A stretch of 37,097 bases of DNA, from the NCBI RefSeq assembly GCF_023716945.1, contig NZ_JAMQQF010000016.1, forward strand, positions 1-37,097, read 5' to 3'. This stretch comes from Frankia sp. AiPs1 (lineage in GTDB: Bacteria; Actinomycetota; Actinomycetes; Frankiales; Frankiaceae). Position 1 is the first letter of the stretch. Each line of letters starts with the position of its first letter. The translations under genes and the position numbers were made by a program. Of this stretch, positions 6,965 through 14,007 are shown in pieces. Below the pieces are notes generated by a model. The model did no database searches, was not told the DNA's origin, and saw nothing but the letters and a program-made list of their open reading frames with translations.

Positions 6965-7333
6965 ATGTCCGTCACGCCCTTCAAGGATTTTCCGTTGGCC
7001 GACCGCACGCGTGCCTGGAACGGCGCGGCGGCGGAGAAGCGGGTCCGGCGCTGGGCCCAGGCCCAGGAGACCCCCAACGGCAGATACCGTGAGGCGCACG
7101 TCTGGTACGACCGGGAGAAGAAGGACGAATTCACCGGTTACAAGCTGCTCATCGCCGACGTGATCGACGGCGAGCTGACGGTTGTTCCTCGCGGAGTGAT
7201 GGCCGCGGCGGCGGTCATGCAGGGCTCGCGCGGCGGCGTGAATCTCCCCGCGGCCGACATCTCCCGGGCCAGGAACCACCTCGCCAAGTACTACAAGAAG
7301 ATGGGCGACGACGCCCCCTGGGAAACGCGGTAG
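6965..7333 (+). CDS. Small hypothetical protein, phage-capsid-neighbour-like motif
   Basis: This 122-residue protein starts at the ATG at 6965 behind GGAGGAGG. I do not recognise a named domain. Its second half (AAAAVMQGSRGG, then ISRARNHLAKYYKKMGD) resembles a motif seen in phage proteins encoded near prohead proteases, where an Ala-rich helix and a Gly-Gly turn precede a His/Lys-rich helix. Some actinobacterial chromosomes carry free-standing versions. The middle contains HVWYDREKKDEFTGYKLLIADVIDGEL, which looks like an antiparallel beta sheet. Neighbours do not clarify function; a DUF2637 gene follows 256 bp downstream. The gene is well supported by its ribosome binding site and codon use, but the function is unknown. 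Confidence 0.65.
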   Translation: MSVTPFKDFPLADRTRAWNGAAAEKRVRRWAQAQETPNGRYREAHVWYDREKKDEFTGYKLLIADVIDGELTVVPRGVMAAAAVMQGSRGGVNLPAADISRARNHLAKYYKKMGDDAPWETR

Positions 7334-7589
7334 GCGGCCGGATCGTCGGAGCTCACCCCGAGGTCGGCCCGATCGACGGATCGACCGCCTGCAACAGATC
7401 CGATTCGAACGGTCAGGGTGTCCGGTCGCCCGCCGTGATCCGGGAAATGCGCAGGCGGACAGGGTTATCACGGATGGCACCAGGGCGAATACCGACATTC
7501 CGTATCGAGCGGGGTGTTTGGACCACACGATCGGCTTCGGCGCAAACTGGGTCCTGGCGGGGCATTCCGGAGCAGGCGAGGAGATCGGT

Positions 7590-8609
7590 GTGGACGGTGA
7601 TCAGCCGGTGAGCGAGGGTCGACCCTCCGGTGTCCGGGCGGAGCGGGCGATCCGGGTCACCACGGTGGTGGCGGTGGCGACGGTGGCCGTGGTGGCGGCC
7701 TTCGTTTCCTACCGGCACATGCGCGGGGTCGCCATCGCGCACGGGGAGGATGCGATGACGGCGGCGGTGCTGCCGTTCAGCGTGGACGGGTTGATCGTGG
7801 CCGCGTCGATGGCGATGCTGGCGGACCGTCGCGCCGGGCGTAACCGGTCCTGGCTGTCCTATGTGCTGCTGGCGCTGGGGGCCTGCGCGTCCCTGCTCGC
7901 GAACGTGTTGCACGCAGAACCCACGTTCACCGCCCGGATCATCGCCGGCTGGCCGCCGCTGGCCCTGCTCGGTTCCTACGAGCTGCTCATGCGCCAGATC
8001 CATCCGGCCGGACGCCGGAGCGCCGGCGACCCGGTCACGACCGTCCTGCCGATCCCCCCGCAACGCGGCCCGACAGTCACCGCCGCCACTGCCGCTGCTA
8101 CTGCCACCACTGCCGCCGCTACTGCGGCCGCCGTCGACTGGGCGGACATCGACCGGCCGGCTGTGGCGTCCCTGCCCGCCGGGCTGGACGACGTGGCGGA
8201 CCGGGCCGCCGGGCTGGCCGCTGCGGTGGTCCCGGCCGCGAGGGTGGCGGACGTGGGGGTGGCGGACGTGGCCGCCGGCCTGGGCGCCGTGGGGGACCCG
8301 CCCGCCGACCTGGGCGCGGAGGTGGACCTGGCCGCCGGGCTGGACGGCGCGGCGGACCCGGCCGCGAAACGCGAGGCGATCGCGCGCACCCTCGACCAGA
8401 CCGGCGGATCGGTCACCGAGACGGTCGCGGTGCTCGCCGCGCAGGGCATCACGGTCAGCAGGAGCTGGGTCTACCAGGTACGGAGGAACACCCCGCACGC
8501 CGACGTCAACACCGGCCCGTCCACCCGGCCCACGCACCGGCCATCCGTCCGCGAGCGGCGCCGCGGCATGGCTTCCGAGCGGACCCTCGTCCCCACCTCC
8601 GGCCAGTAG
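7590..8609 (+). CDS. DUF2637 membrane protein with C-terminal helix-turn-helix
   Basis: This 339-residue protein starts at a GTG behind GAGGAG. Its N-terminal third is a DUF2637 domain with four predicted membrane helices; the second carries the characteristic LPFSVDGLIVAASM and the last ends in SYELLM. DUF2637 proteins are common in actinomycetes, and some are linked to plasmid spread (Spd) and integrative elements. A long Ala/Thr/Val/Asp-rich region follows, with repeated AAGL-type segments. The C-terminus is a helix-turn-helix segment (REAIARTLDQTGGSVTETV, then VSRSWVYQVRR) that could bind DNA. A membrane-anchored DNA-binding protein is therefore possible. There are no transfer genes next to it, so it may be a remnant or a domesticated gene. 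Confidence 0.8.
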   Translation: MDGDQPVSEGRPSGVRAERAIRVTTVVAVATVAVVAAFVSYRHMRGVAIAHGEDAMTAAVLPFSVDGLIVAASMAMLADRRAGRNRSWLSYVLLALGACASLLANVLHAEPTFTARIIAGWPPLALLGSYELLMRQIHPAGRRSAGDPVTTVLPIPPQRGPTVTAATAAATATTAAATAAAVDWADIDRPAVASLPAGLDDVADRAAGLAAAVVPAARVADVGVADVAAGLGAVGDPPADLGAEVDLAAGLDGAADPAAKREAIARTLDQTGGSVTETVAVLAAQGITVSRSWVYQVRRNTPHADVNTGPSTRPTHRPSVRERRRGMASERTLVPTSGQ

Positions 8610-8610
8610 T

Positions 8611-8627
8611 CCGCACACGCAGTGCGG
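8611..8627 (+). terminator. Short hairpin directly after the DUF2637 stop
   Basis: CCGCAC and GTGCGG form a 6-bp stem with a 5-nt loop starting 2 nt after the stop codon. No T-run follows. It lies in the gap between convergent genes. Confidence 0.35.
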
Positions 8628-8685
8628 GCGCCGGCCAACGAGGTGCTCGCGCACGCCATCCGCTGATTGCGAGGGGGGACGCGGC

Positions 8686-9168
8686 CTACTCCCGCTCGAC
8701 CCTGCGCAGTCCTTGCGCCGGCGTCCAGGACTCGATGACGAGCCTGGTGGCCTCGGCGTTGAGGTGGGTGAGGACGACCTCGGTGATGTCGGCGACGAAC
8801 AGTTCCCCGTCGGGAGGGTCACCCGACTCGGCCGTGGTCACCGGGCCGGCGGGAACGGCCCGCCCGGCGATCTTCGCCTCGCCCGGCCAGTCGCCCTCTC
8901 TGCCCTCCTCGGGGTGGAAGGTCGGGCCGTGCAGCGCGAACCGGGGATCCCGACGCAGATCCGCGCCCTTGCGGGCACCGGTCATCGAACCGAAGCGGAG
9001 ATTGCCGTCGGCGAACTCGCACTCGATGCCCGAGATACGCGGCGAGCAATCGGCGCGCAGCGTCGCGATGGTCTTGTGGCGACCGGCGTCGAACAGCCGC
9101 CGCACCCGCCCGGCAAACTCCGGTTCCGCCTGCTCGATCGCCTTCCACGCTGGCACGTCGCGGAGCAT
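8686..9168 (-). CDS. Pyridoxamine 5'-phosphate oxidase-fold protein
   Basis: This 160-residue protein has the split-barrel flavin-binding fold of PNPOx-like and F420-dependent oxidoreductases. It opens with a helical cap, then KTIATLRADCSPRISGIECEF, the first strands and turn of the barrel. Next comes GSMTGARKGADLRRDPRFAL, where the Lys and Asp-Pro-Arg typically contact a flavin or F420 phosphate. The ATG at 9168 is preferred; the frame is open to 9510. The ribosome binding site is weak. It is convergent with the DUF2637 gene and divergent, over 102 bp, from a DUF1360 gene. The cofactor (FMN, F420 or heme) cannot be told from the sequence. Confidence 0.78.
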   Translation of the reverse strand: MLRDVPAWKAIEQAEPEFAGRVRRLFDAGRHKTIATLRADCSPRISGIECEFADGNLRFGSMTGARKGADLRRDPRFALHGPTFHPEEGREGDWPGEAKIAGRAVPAGPVTTAESGDPPDGELFVADITEVVLTHLNAEATRLVIESWTPAQGLRRVERE

Positions 9169-9270
9169 ACCGGCAACGGCCGACCGGCCGATCCGAACAC
9201 GGGGGCGCTGACTCCCGCCCTGCGTGGCGGCGCTCGGTTTGGGACCCTCGGTCGGGGTACGCCGGCAAAG

Positions 9271-9819
9271 ATGATGACAGCATGGGAATCGACCGCCCGC
9301 CAGGTCGCCGATCGGGTCGCCGGGGTCGCGCGGCGGGAGGAAGCGGAGTATTCCGGCGGCGAGCCGCGTCCGCTCGGCGGCTACCTGGCGACGTTGGGGA
9401 CCTATGGCGCCGTGTGCGCCTCGATGGTCGGGGTCGCCCGGCTCGTCGGGGCGGCGCCGCCGGAGCGGGTGAGCGCGGCCGACCTCGCGCTGGTCACCGT
9501 CGCCACCCACAAGCTCAGCCGGGTGCTGACCAAGGATCCGGTGACGAGTCCGTTGCGGGCGCCGTTCACCCGTTTCCGCGGCCAGTCGGGTCCGGCCGAG
9601 CTGGCCGAGGACGCGCGCGAGTCAAACGGGGCCCGGCACAGCCTCGGCGAGCTGCTCACCTGCCCGTTCTGCGCCGCGCAGTGGGTGGCCACCGGCTTCG
9701 TGTTCGGGCTGGTGGTCGCCCCCCGGTTCACCCGGCTGGCCGCCTCGGTGTTCACCGCCGTGGCCGGTTCCGACGCCCTCCAGTTCGCCTATGCCCGCCT
9801 GGAGCAGGCGGCCGATTAG
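9271..9819 (+). CDS. DUF1360 family membrane protein
   Basis: This 182-residue protein belongs to the DUF1360 family, small proteins of unknown role first noted in sporulating bacteria. The conserved segments are visible in order. They are THKLSRVLTKDPVTSPLRAPF, ending in a Phe-Thr-Arg-Phe, then GELLTCPFCAAQWVATGF with its CPFC pair, followed by a hydrophobic helix. The two Cys could bind a metal or form a disulfide. Two or three membrane-associated helices are likely. Either of two adjacent ATGs (9271 or 9274) could start it. The upstream neighbour is divergent and the downstream neighbour is convergent, so it forms its own transcription unit. Confidence 0.82.
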   Translation: MMTAWESTARQVADRVAGVARREEAEYSGGEPRPLGGYLATLGTYGAVCASMVGVARLVGAAPPERVSAADLALVTVATHKLSRVLTKDPVTSPLRAPFTRFRGQSGPAELAEDARESNGARHSLGELLTCPFCAAQWVATGFVFGLVVAPRFTRLAASVFTAVAGSDALQFAYARLEQAAD

Positions 9820-9898
9820 CCCGCCTGGCGGAACCGGAACGCAGAAGATCTGAAATTGCGGCAGAGCGACCAGCGGGCGAACCTGGCCGGACGGGGCG

Positions 9899-10411
9899 CT
9901 AGATATCCCCGGTCAGGGTTCGCTCCGCCTGACTGCGCTCCACACAGAACTCGTTCCCTTCGATGTCGATCATAACGACCCAGCCCGTACCGTCCGGCTT
10001 GCGGAAGTCCGCGACAAGCTTGGCGCCGAGGCCCAACAGCCGCTCGACTTCTTCATCCCGAGCTCGGTCCTGTGGCTGAAGGTCCAGGTGCAGCCGATTC
10101 TTGAGTTTCTTGCCCTCGGGTACGGCGAGGAACAGCAGGCCTGGCCCGCTGCCCTCGCCGCTGTTCACGAGTACCTCCGGGACCTCGGGCCGGTCGTCCT
10201 CGTAGCGGACCCCGCCCAGGACTTCTGCTGCGCGCTGATCGCCGCCCGCCGGGTCGCGACACCGCCCCTCGGACTCGATGGTTCTTGAACTCGAGCCTCG
10301 GACTCGATGCCTTGGACTCGACGACGGCCTGCCAGCGGGTGCTGCCCGGGCCGTGTAACCACCCCGGCTATTGACAACCGCGACGACGGACGCGGTCCCC
10401 GAGCCGAACAC
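9899..10411 (-). CDS. VOC/glyoxalase-like protein with degenerate N-terminus
   Basis: The last 105 residues match the vicinal-oxygen-chelate fold, glyoxalase-like subgroup: GLLFLAVPEGKKLKNRLHLD, a DEEVERLLGLGAKLV helix, then the closing IDIEGNEFCVE. Such domains bind a small molecule or divalent metal. The expected first beta-alpha unit is hard to recognise: RDPAGGDQRAAEVLGG occupies the place of the usual DP-x-ALxxFYAxVLGG helix. Everything before it is low-complexity. No plausible ribosome binding site supports the GTG at 10411 or any internal start. Three copies of a short repeat lie in this 5' part. The gene may be intact with an unusual start, or a decaying gene with a rearranged 5' end. 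Confidence 0.6.
   Translation of the reverse strand: MFGSGTASVVAVVNSRGGYTARAAPAGRPSSSPRHRVRGSSSRTIESEGRCRDPAGGDQRAAEVLGGVRYEDDRPEVPEVLVNSGEGSGPGLLFLAVPEGKKLKNRLHLDLQPQDRARDEEVERLLGLGAKLVADFRKPDGTGWVVMIDIEGNEFCVERSQAERTLTGDI
10266..10322. repeat. Short direct repeats in the VOC 5' region
   Basis: CCTCGGACTCGATG occurs at about 10267-10280 and 10296-10309, followed at once by a third diverged copy (CTTGGACTCGACG). They fall where the VOC protein's N-terminal fold is unrecognisable. Confidence 0.5.
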
Positions 10412-10461
10412 GGTGGGCCCACGGCACTGGCCCGGCAGACGGGCCGGAAAGGCAGTTATCG

Positions 10462-11013
10462 ATGTGGAGTTCTTTCGCGCTGCGCCGACCTCGGCGGCTG
10501 TTCGCGGTCGCCGTTCTGGCTGTGGCGATTCCCGGTCTTGCGGCCTGCGGCAGCGGGTCGGACGGGACCTCGCAGGCCGCGGCGCCGGCCTACGCTCCGA
10601 GCGCGACGGCGACCTCAGGGGCCGGGGCGTCAGGGGCTGGGGCGAACGGTGGCACGACGCCGGCCCCGATGCCGAGCATGTCTGGGATGCCCGGGATGGC
10701 GGCGGGCGCGCCGGGTGCAGCGGGTGGCGGTGGTGCGACGGCGGCCGGAAAGGCGGTGTCGACGGCCAGGGTCGCCATCCAGAACTTCGCGTTCTCGCCG
10801 GCGACCGTCACGGTGAAGGTCGGCACGACAGTCACCTGGACGAACCAGGATTCCGAGCCGCACACGGTGACCGCGAAGAGCGGCGCGGGCCCGGACTCAC
10901 CGACCCTCGACCAGGGGGCGACCTACCAGTACACGTTCACCAAGGCCGGTCAGTACCCCTACCTGTGCACCATCCACCCCTTCATGCTCGGCACCGTGGT
11001 GGTCACCCCGTGA
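10462..11013 (+). CDS. Cupredoxin lipoprotein (amicyanin/plastocyanin-like)
   Basis: This 183-residue exported copper protein probably carries electrons or binds Cu at the cell surface. A basic N-terminus and hydrophobic stretch end in LAAC, a good lipobox. A long Ala/Gly/Ser/Thr spacer follows and contains a Met-rich patch, PMPSMSGMPGM, that could bind Cu(I). The C-terminal 90 residues are a cupredoxin domain. VTWTNQDSEPHTV supplies the first His ligand (H134), and CTIHPFM supplies Cys169, His172 and Met175, the same spacing as in amicyanin. The ATG-start gene ends in GTGA, overlapping the next gene, so the three-gene operon is translationally coupled. The copper site is clear; the redox partner is unknown. 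Confidence 0.92.
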   Translation: MWSSFALRRPRRLFAVAVLAVAIPGLAACGSGSDGTSQAAAPAYAPSATATSGAGASGAGANGGTTPAPMPSMSGMPGMAAGAPGAAGGGGATAAGKAVSTARVAIQNFAFSPATVTVKVGTTVTWTNQDSEPHTVTAKSGAGPDSPTLDQGATYQYTFTKAGQYPYLCTIHPFMLGTVVVTP

Positions 11014-11990
11014 CCGCCGGCGACGAGCGTGGCCCCGGCGGCCCCGGGCCCGGCGAGGCGGATCGACCGGGTGGCATGACCCGGCGCCAGCTTGCCCGCC
11101 ACGGCGCGTGGTTCGGCGCGGCGGTGGCGCTCAGCGTCGTCGGCGGCGAGGTGATCAGCTCGGTCGTCGGCGGGACGACACCGAGTGCCGCGGCGGCCGA
11201 CGACACCGTCACGTTGCGGTTCGTCCAGCTCAGCGACAGCCATCTGGGCTTCACCGGAACGGCGAACCCCGACGTCACGGGCTCGTTCTCCCGGGCGATC
11301 GACCAGGTCAACGCGCTGCCCTACCGGCCGGACTTCGTCATGCACACCGGCGATCTCACCCACCTGTCCACCGCCGCCCAGTTCGACCAGGTCAAGCAGA
11401 TGCTCGGTGGCGTGCGCGCCGGCGGTGTGCACACCGTGCCCGGGGAGCACGACTCGGTCGGCGACCACGGCCGGGGCTACCTTGCGACCTTCGGCGCCGG
11501 CTCTGCCGGTGACGGCTGGTACAGCTTCGACATCAAGGGTGTCCACGTCATCGCGTTGGTCAACACCCTGAGCCTGGAGCAGCTCGGCCACCTCGGCCCG
11601 GCTCAGCTCGACTTCGTGCGCAGGGATGTGGCCGGGCTGTCCAGCGACACGCCGATCATCGTCTTCTCCCACATCCCGCTGTTCGCCATGTACCCGGCGT
11701 GGGGCTGGGGCACCGACGACGCCACGCAGGCCCTGAGCCACCTGCGGCGGTTCTCCTCGGTGACCTGCCTCAACGGCCACGTCCACCAGCTGTTCACGAA
11801 GACCGAGGGCACGGTGACCTTCCACAGCGCCACGACGACCGCCTACCCCCTGCCCCGGCCCGGGGTCGGCCCGGCACCGACGCCGCAGACCCTGCCCGCC
11901 GGCCGGCTGCGGGCGGCGCTCGGCATCCGCGAGGTCAGCCACGTCCAGGGCCGGACCGCCCTGGCGATCAAAGACAGCGTGCTCGCATGA
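11010..11990 (+). CDS. TAT-exported metallophosphoesterase
   Basis: This 326-residue protein is a calcineurin-like phosphoesterase, a two-metal hydrolase of phosphate esters. It has QLSDSHLG (DxH), then HTGDLTH (GD), then PGEHD in place of the usual GNHD, then FSHIPL and NGHVH (GHxH). All metal ligands except the Asn of GNHD are conserved. A twin-arginine signal (MTRRQLARHG plus a hydrophobic stretch ending AAA) indicates folding before export. That suits a metal enzyme working beside the preceding cupredoxin. The GTG at 11010 overlaps the cupredoxin stop (GTGA); an ATG at 11076 just before the RR pair is an alternative. It overlaps the next gene by ATGA. The substrate is unknown. A copper-related role is inferred from the context. 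Confidence 0.88.
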   Translation: MTAGDERGPGGPGPGEADRPGGMTRRQLARHGAWFGAAVALSVVGGEVISSVVGGTTPSAAAADDTVTLRFVQLSDSHLGFTGTANPDVTGSFSRAIDQVNALPYRPDFVMHTGDLTHLSTAAQFDQVKQMLGGVRAGGVHTVPGEHDSVGDHGRGYLATFGAGSAGDGWYSFDIKGVHVIALVNTLSLEQLGHLGPAQLDFVRRDVAGLSSDTPIIVFSHIPLFAMYPAWGWGTDDATQALSHLRRFSSVTCLNGHVHQLFTKTEGTVTFHSATTTAYPLPRPGVGPAPTPQTLPAGRLRAALGIREVSHVQGRTALAIKDSVLA

Positions 11991-12439
11991 CCGCGTCGCG
12001 GATCGCCCAGGCGGCGGCGAAGGTCGTCGTGGCCGCCCTGCTGGCCTGGAGCGGCTACATCCACTACGACCTGTACGCCGACCACGGCTACCGCCACGTC
12101 CACACCATCGGCCCGGCGTTCCTCGTTCAGGCCGGGGGTTCGTTCGCCGTGGCGTTCCTGCTCGTGGTCAGCGTGGCGCTGCCCGGGTCGGTCCTGCTGT
12201 CGATCCTGGCCGCGGGCCTGTCCGGGGGCGCGCTGGTCGGTTTCGTGCTGTCCCGGACGACCGGCGTCGCCGGGTTCGAGGAACGCGGCTTCACGCCATC
12301 CCCGGACGCCGCGATCAGTGTGGCCGTGGAGATCGGGGTCCTGGTGGTGCTCGCCGCCGCGGCAGCGGTGAGCCGACGTTTCGGTGCCTCTCGGACGAAC
12401 CTGCTCACCGGACGATCATCGCAGTCCCCGGCCGGGTAG
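11987..12439 (+). CDS. Small membrane protein, third gene of cupredoxin operon
   Basis: I do not recognise a named family in this 150-residue protein. Four hydrophobic segments are visible (roughly residues 9-25, 44-64, 66-88 and 108-126). The loop after the first is rich in His and Tyr (SGYIHYDLYADHGYRHVHTIG), which could bind a metal or heme. It starts at an ATG that overlaps the metallophosphoesterase stop by ATGA, so it is made with the two exported proteins. It could anchor or serve as redox partner for the cupredoxin, by inference from context. Its stop lies only 15 bp from the stop of the convergent aldehyde dehydrogenase gene. Confidence 0.75.
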   Translation: MTASRIAQAAAKVVVAALLAWSGYIHYDLYADHGYRHVHTIGPAFLVQAGGSFAVAFLLVVSVALPGSVLLSILAAGLSGGALVGFVLSRTTGVAGFEERGFTPSPDAAISVAVEIGVLVVLAAAAAVSRRFGASRTNLLTGRSSQSPAG

Positions 12440-12454
12440 GCGACGCTGTCCAGG

Positions 12455-13927
12455 TCAGCCGCGTGCCACGCCCCAGACGACCGACTTCGTCTGGAGGAAC
12501 TCGTCGAGTCCGTGCTCGCCCCATTCGCGGCCCAGCCCGCTCTGCTTGTAGCCGCCGAAGGCGGTGTGCGGGCTGAGGCCACCGCCGCCACCGTTGATCG
12601 TGACGAAGCCGGCGCGGAGCTGTTTGGCGAGATCGTATGCGCGGATCGGATCCTTCGCCCAGGCGGCCGCGGCGAGCCCGTACGGACTGTCGTTGGCGAT
12701 CCGGACGGCCTGGGCGTCGTCGTCGAACGGGATGATCACACCGACGGGGCCGAAGAACTCGGTGCGCGCGATGGTCATGGCGTTGTCGACCCCGGTGAAC
12801 AGCGTCGGCTCGACGAAGTACCCCCGGTCGAGCCCGGCCGGCCGGCCACCGCCGAAGGCGATCCGGGCGCCCTCCTTCTCCCCGGTGCGGATGAGTTCCT
12901 CCACCTTGGCGCGCTGCGCGTCGCTGATGAGCGGGCCCATGGCGGTGTCTGCTTCGACGGGGTTGCCGACCTTGACCTGGGCCAGCGCGGCGGTGACCTT
13001 CTCGACGAGTTCGTCGTGCCGGGAGCGGTGCACGAGCGTGCGGGTGAGTAGCGAGCAGCCCTGCCCGGCGTGCAGGGTGATGCCGGTCAGCACGTCGACG
13101 ATCGCGAGGTCGAGGTCGGCGTCGGCGCAGATGATGTTGGCCGACTTGCCGCCGAGCTCCAGCACGACCTTCTTCAGGGTCGGCGCGGCCTGGCTGTAGA
13201 CCAGCCGGCCGACGGTGTCCGAGCCGGTGAAGCTGACGAGGTCGACCATCGGGTTGCTGGTCAGTTCCTGGCCGGCTTCGACATCGCCGGTGACGACGTT
13301 GAGCACGCCGGGGGGAAGCCCGGCCTCCTGCGCGATCTCGGCGATCAGGAAGGACTCGAGCGGGGTCGTGGGAGCGGGCTTCAACACGACGGTGCACCCG
13401 GCGGCGAGGGCGGGCGCAAGCTTCATCATGCTGAGGAAGAAGGGAAAGTTGTAGGCGGAGATCAGCCCGACGACGCCGAACGGTTCGCGGCGCAGCACAC
13501 CCTGGCCGATGCCGGCGCCGACGAACGGCATGAGCGGCTTCTCCCAGCCGAAGGAGGGCATTACCCGCTCGGCCATGTCGCGCAGGTGCGCGACCGGGAT
13601 GCCCACCTGGACGGATTCGGCGAGCCAGCGGACCGACCCCGCCTCGACGATGTTCAGGTTGACGATCTCGGCCAGCCGGCGTTCCATCACCGACGCCATG
13701 CGCAGCAGGATCCGGGCCCGCTCCCCGGGTGCCATCCGCGGCCATGGTCCGTCGTCGAAGGCCCGCCGGGCGGCCTCGATGGCGCGGGCCACGTCACCGC
13801 GCGTCGCCTGCGGCACCCGGCCGATGACCTCCTCGGTCGCCGGGTTCAGAACCTCGAGCTGCGTTGCGCCCGCACCGTCGGACCAGGTTCCGTCGATGTA
13901 GAGCCGGTAGGAGAAGTCGGTGGCCAT
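12455..13927 (-). CDS. NAD(P)-dependent aldehyde dehydrogenase
   Basis: This 490-residue enzyme oxidises an aldehyde to a carboxylic acid using NAD(P)+. The catalytic Cys is C291 in GQGCSLL, and the general-base Glu is E257 in ELGGKSAN. The cofactor-binding stretches are also present: SAYNFPFF, KPAPTTPLES and FTGSDTVGR. Length is normal for the family. The ATG at 13927 follows AAGGGAGA. The gene is last in a minus-strand group of four: CrtC-like protein, phosphotransferase, P450 and this enzyme, with 80 bp after the P450. In that setting it most likely finishes oxidation of an alcohol or aldehyde made by the P450 pathway, which is inference. The product's exact identity is unknown. Confidence 0.93.
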   Translation of the reverse strand: MATDFSYRLYIDGTWSDGAGATQLEVLNPATEEVIGRVPQATRGDVARAIEAARRAFDDGPWPRMAPGERARILLRMASVMERRLAEIVNLNIVEAGSVRWLAESVQVGIPVAHLRDMAERVMPSFGWEKPLMPFVGAGIGQGVLRREPFGVVGLISAYNFPFFLSMMKLAPALAAGCTVVLKPAPTTPLESFLIAEIAQEAGLPPGVLNVVTGDVEAGQELTSNPMVDLVSFTGSDTVGRLVYSQAAPTLKKVVLELGGKSANIICADADLDLAIVDVLTGITLHAGQGCSLLTRTLVHRSRHDELVEKVTAALAQVKVGNPVEADTAMGPLISDAQRAKVEELIRTGEKEGARIAFGGGRPAGLDRGYFVEPTLFTGVDNAMTIARTEFFGPVGVIIPFDDDAQAVRIANDSPYGLAAAAWAKDPIRAYDLAKQLRAGFVTINGGGGGLSPHTAFGGYKQSGLGREWGEHGLDEFLQTKSVVWGVARG

Positions 13928-14007
13928 GGTTCTCCCTTTCAACGATCGGTGCCGTGACGGCGGCGGGCCGGTTGACCGCCTCGTTGCCGAGACTGCGTCA
14001 GCCGGTG

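Noticed and set aside
7861-9819. 652-codon plus-strand frame
   Set aside because: Only its last 182 codons (from 9271) are a real DUF1360 gene. The earlier part is an out-of-frame reading of the DUF2637 gene and of the antisense of the PPOX gene.
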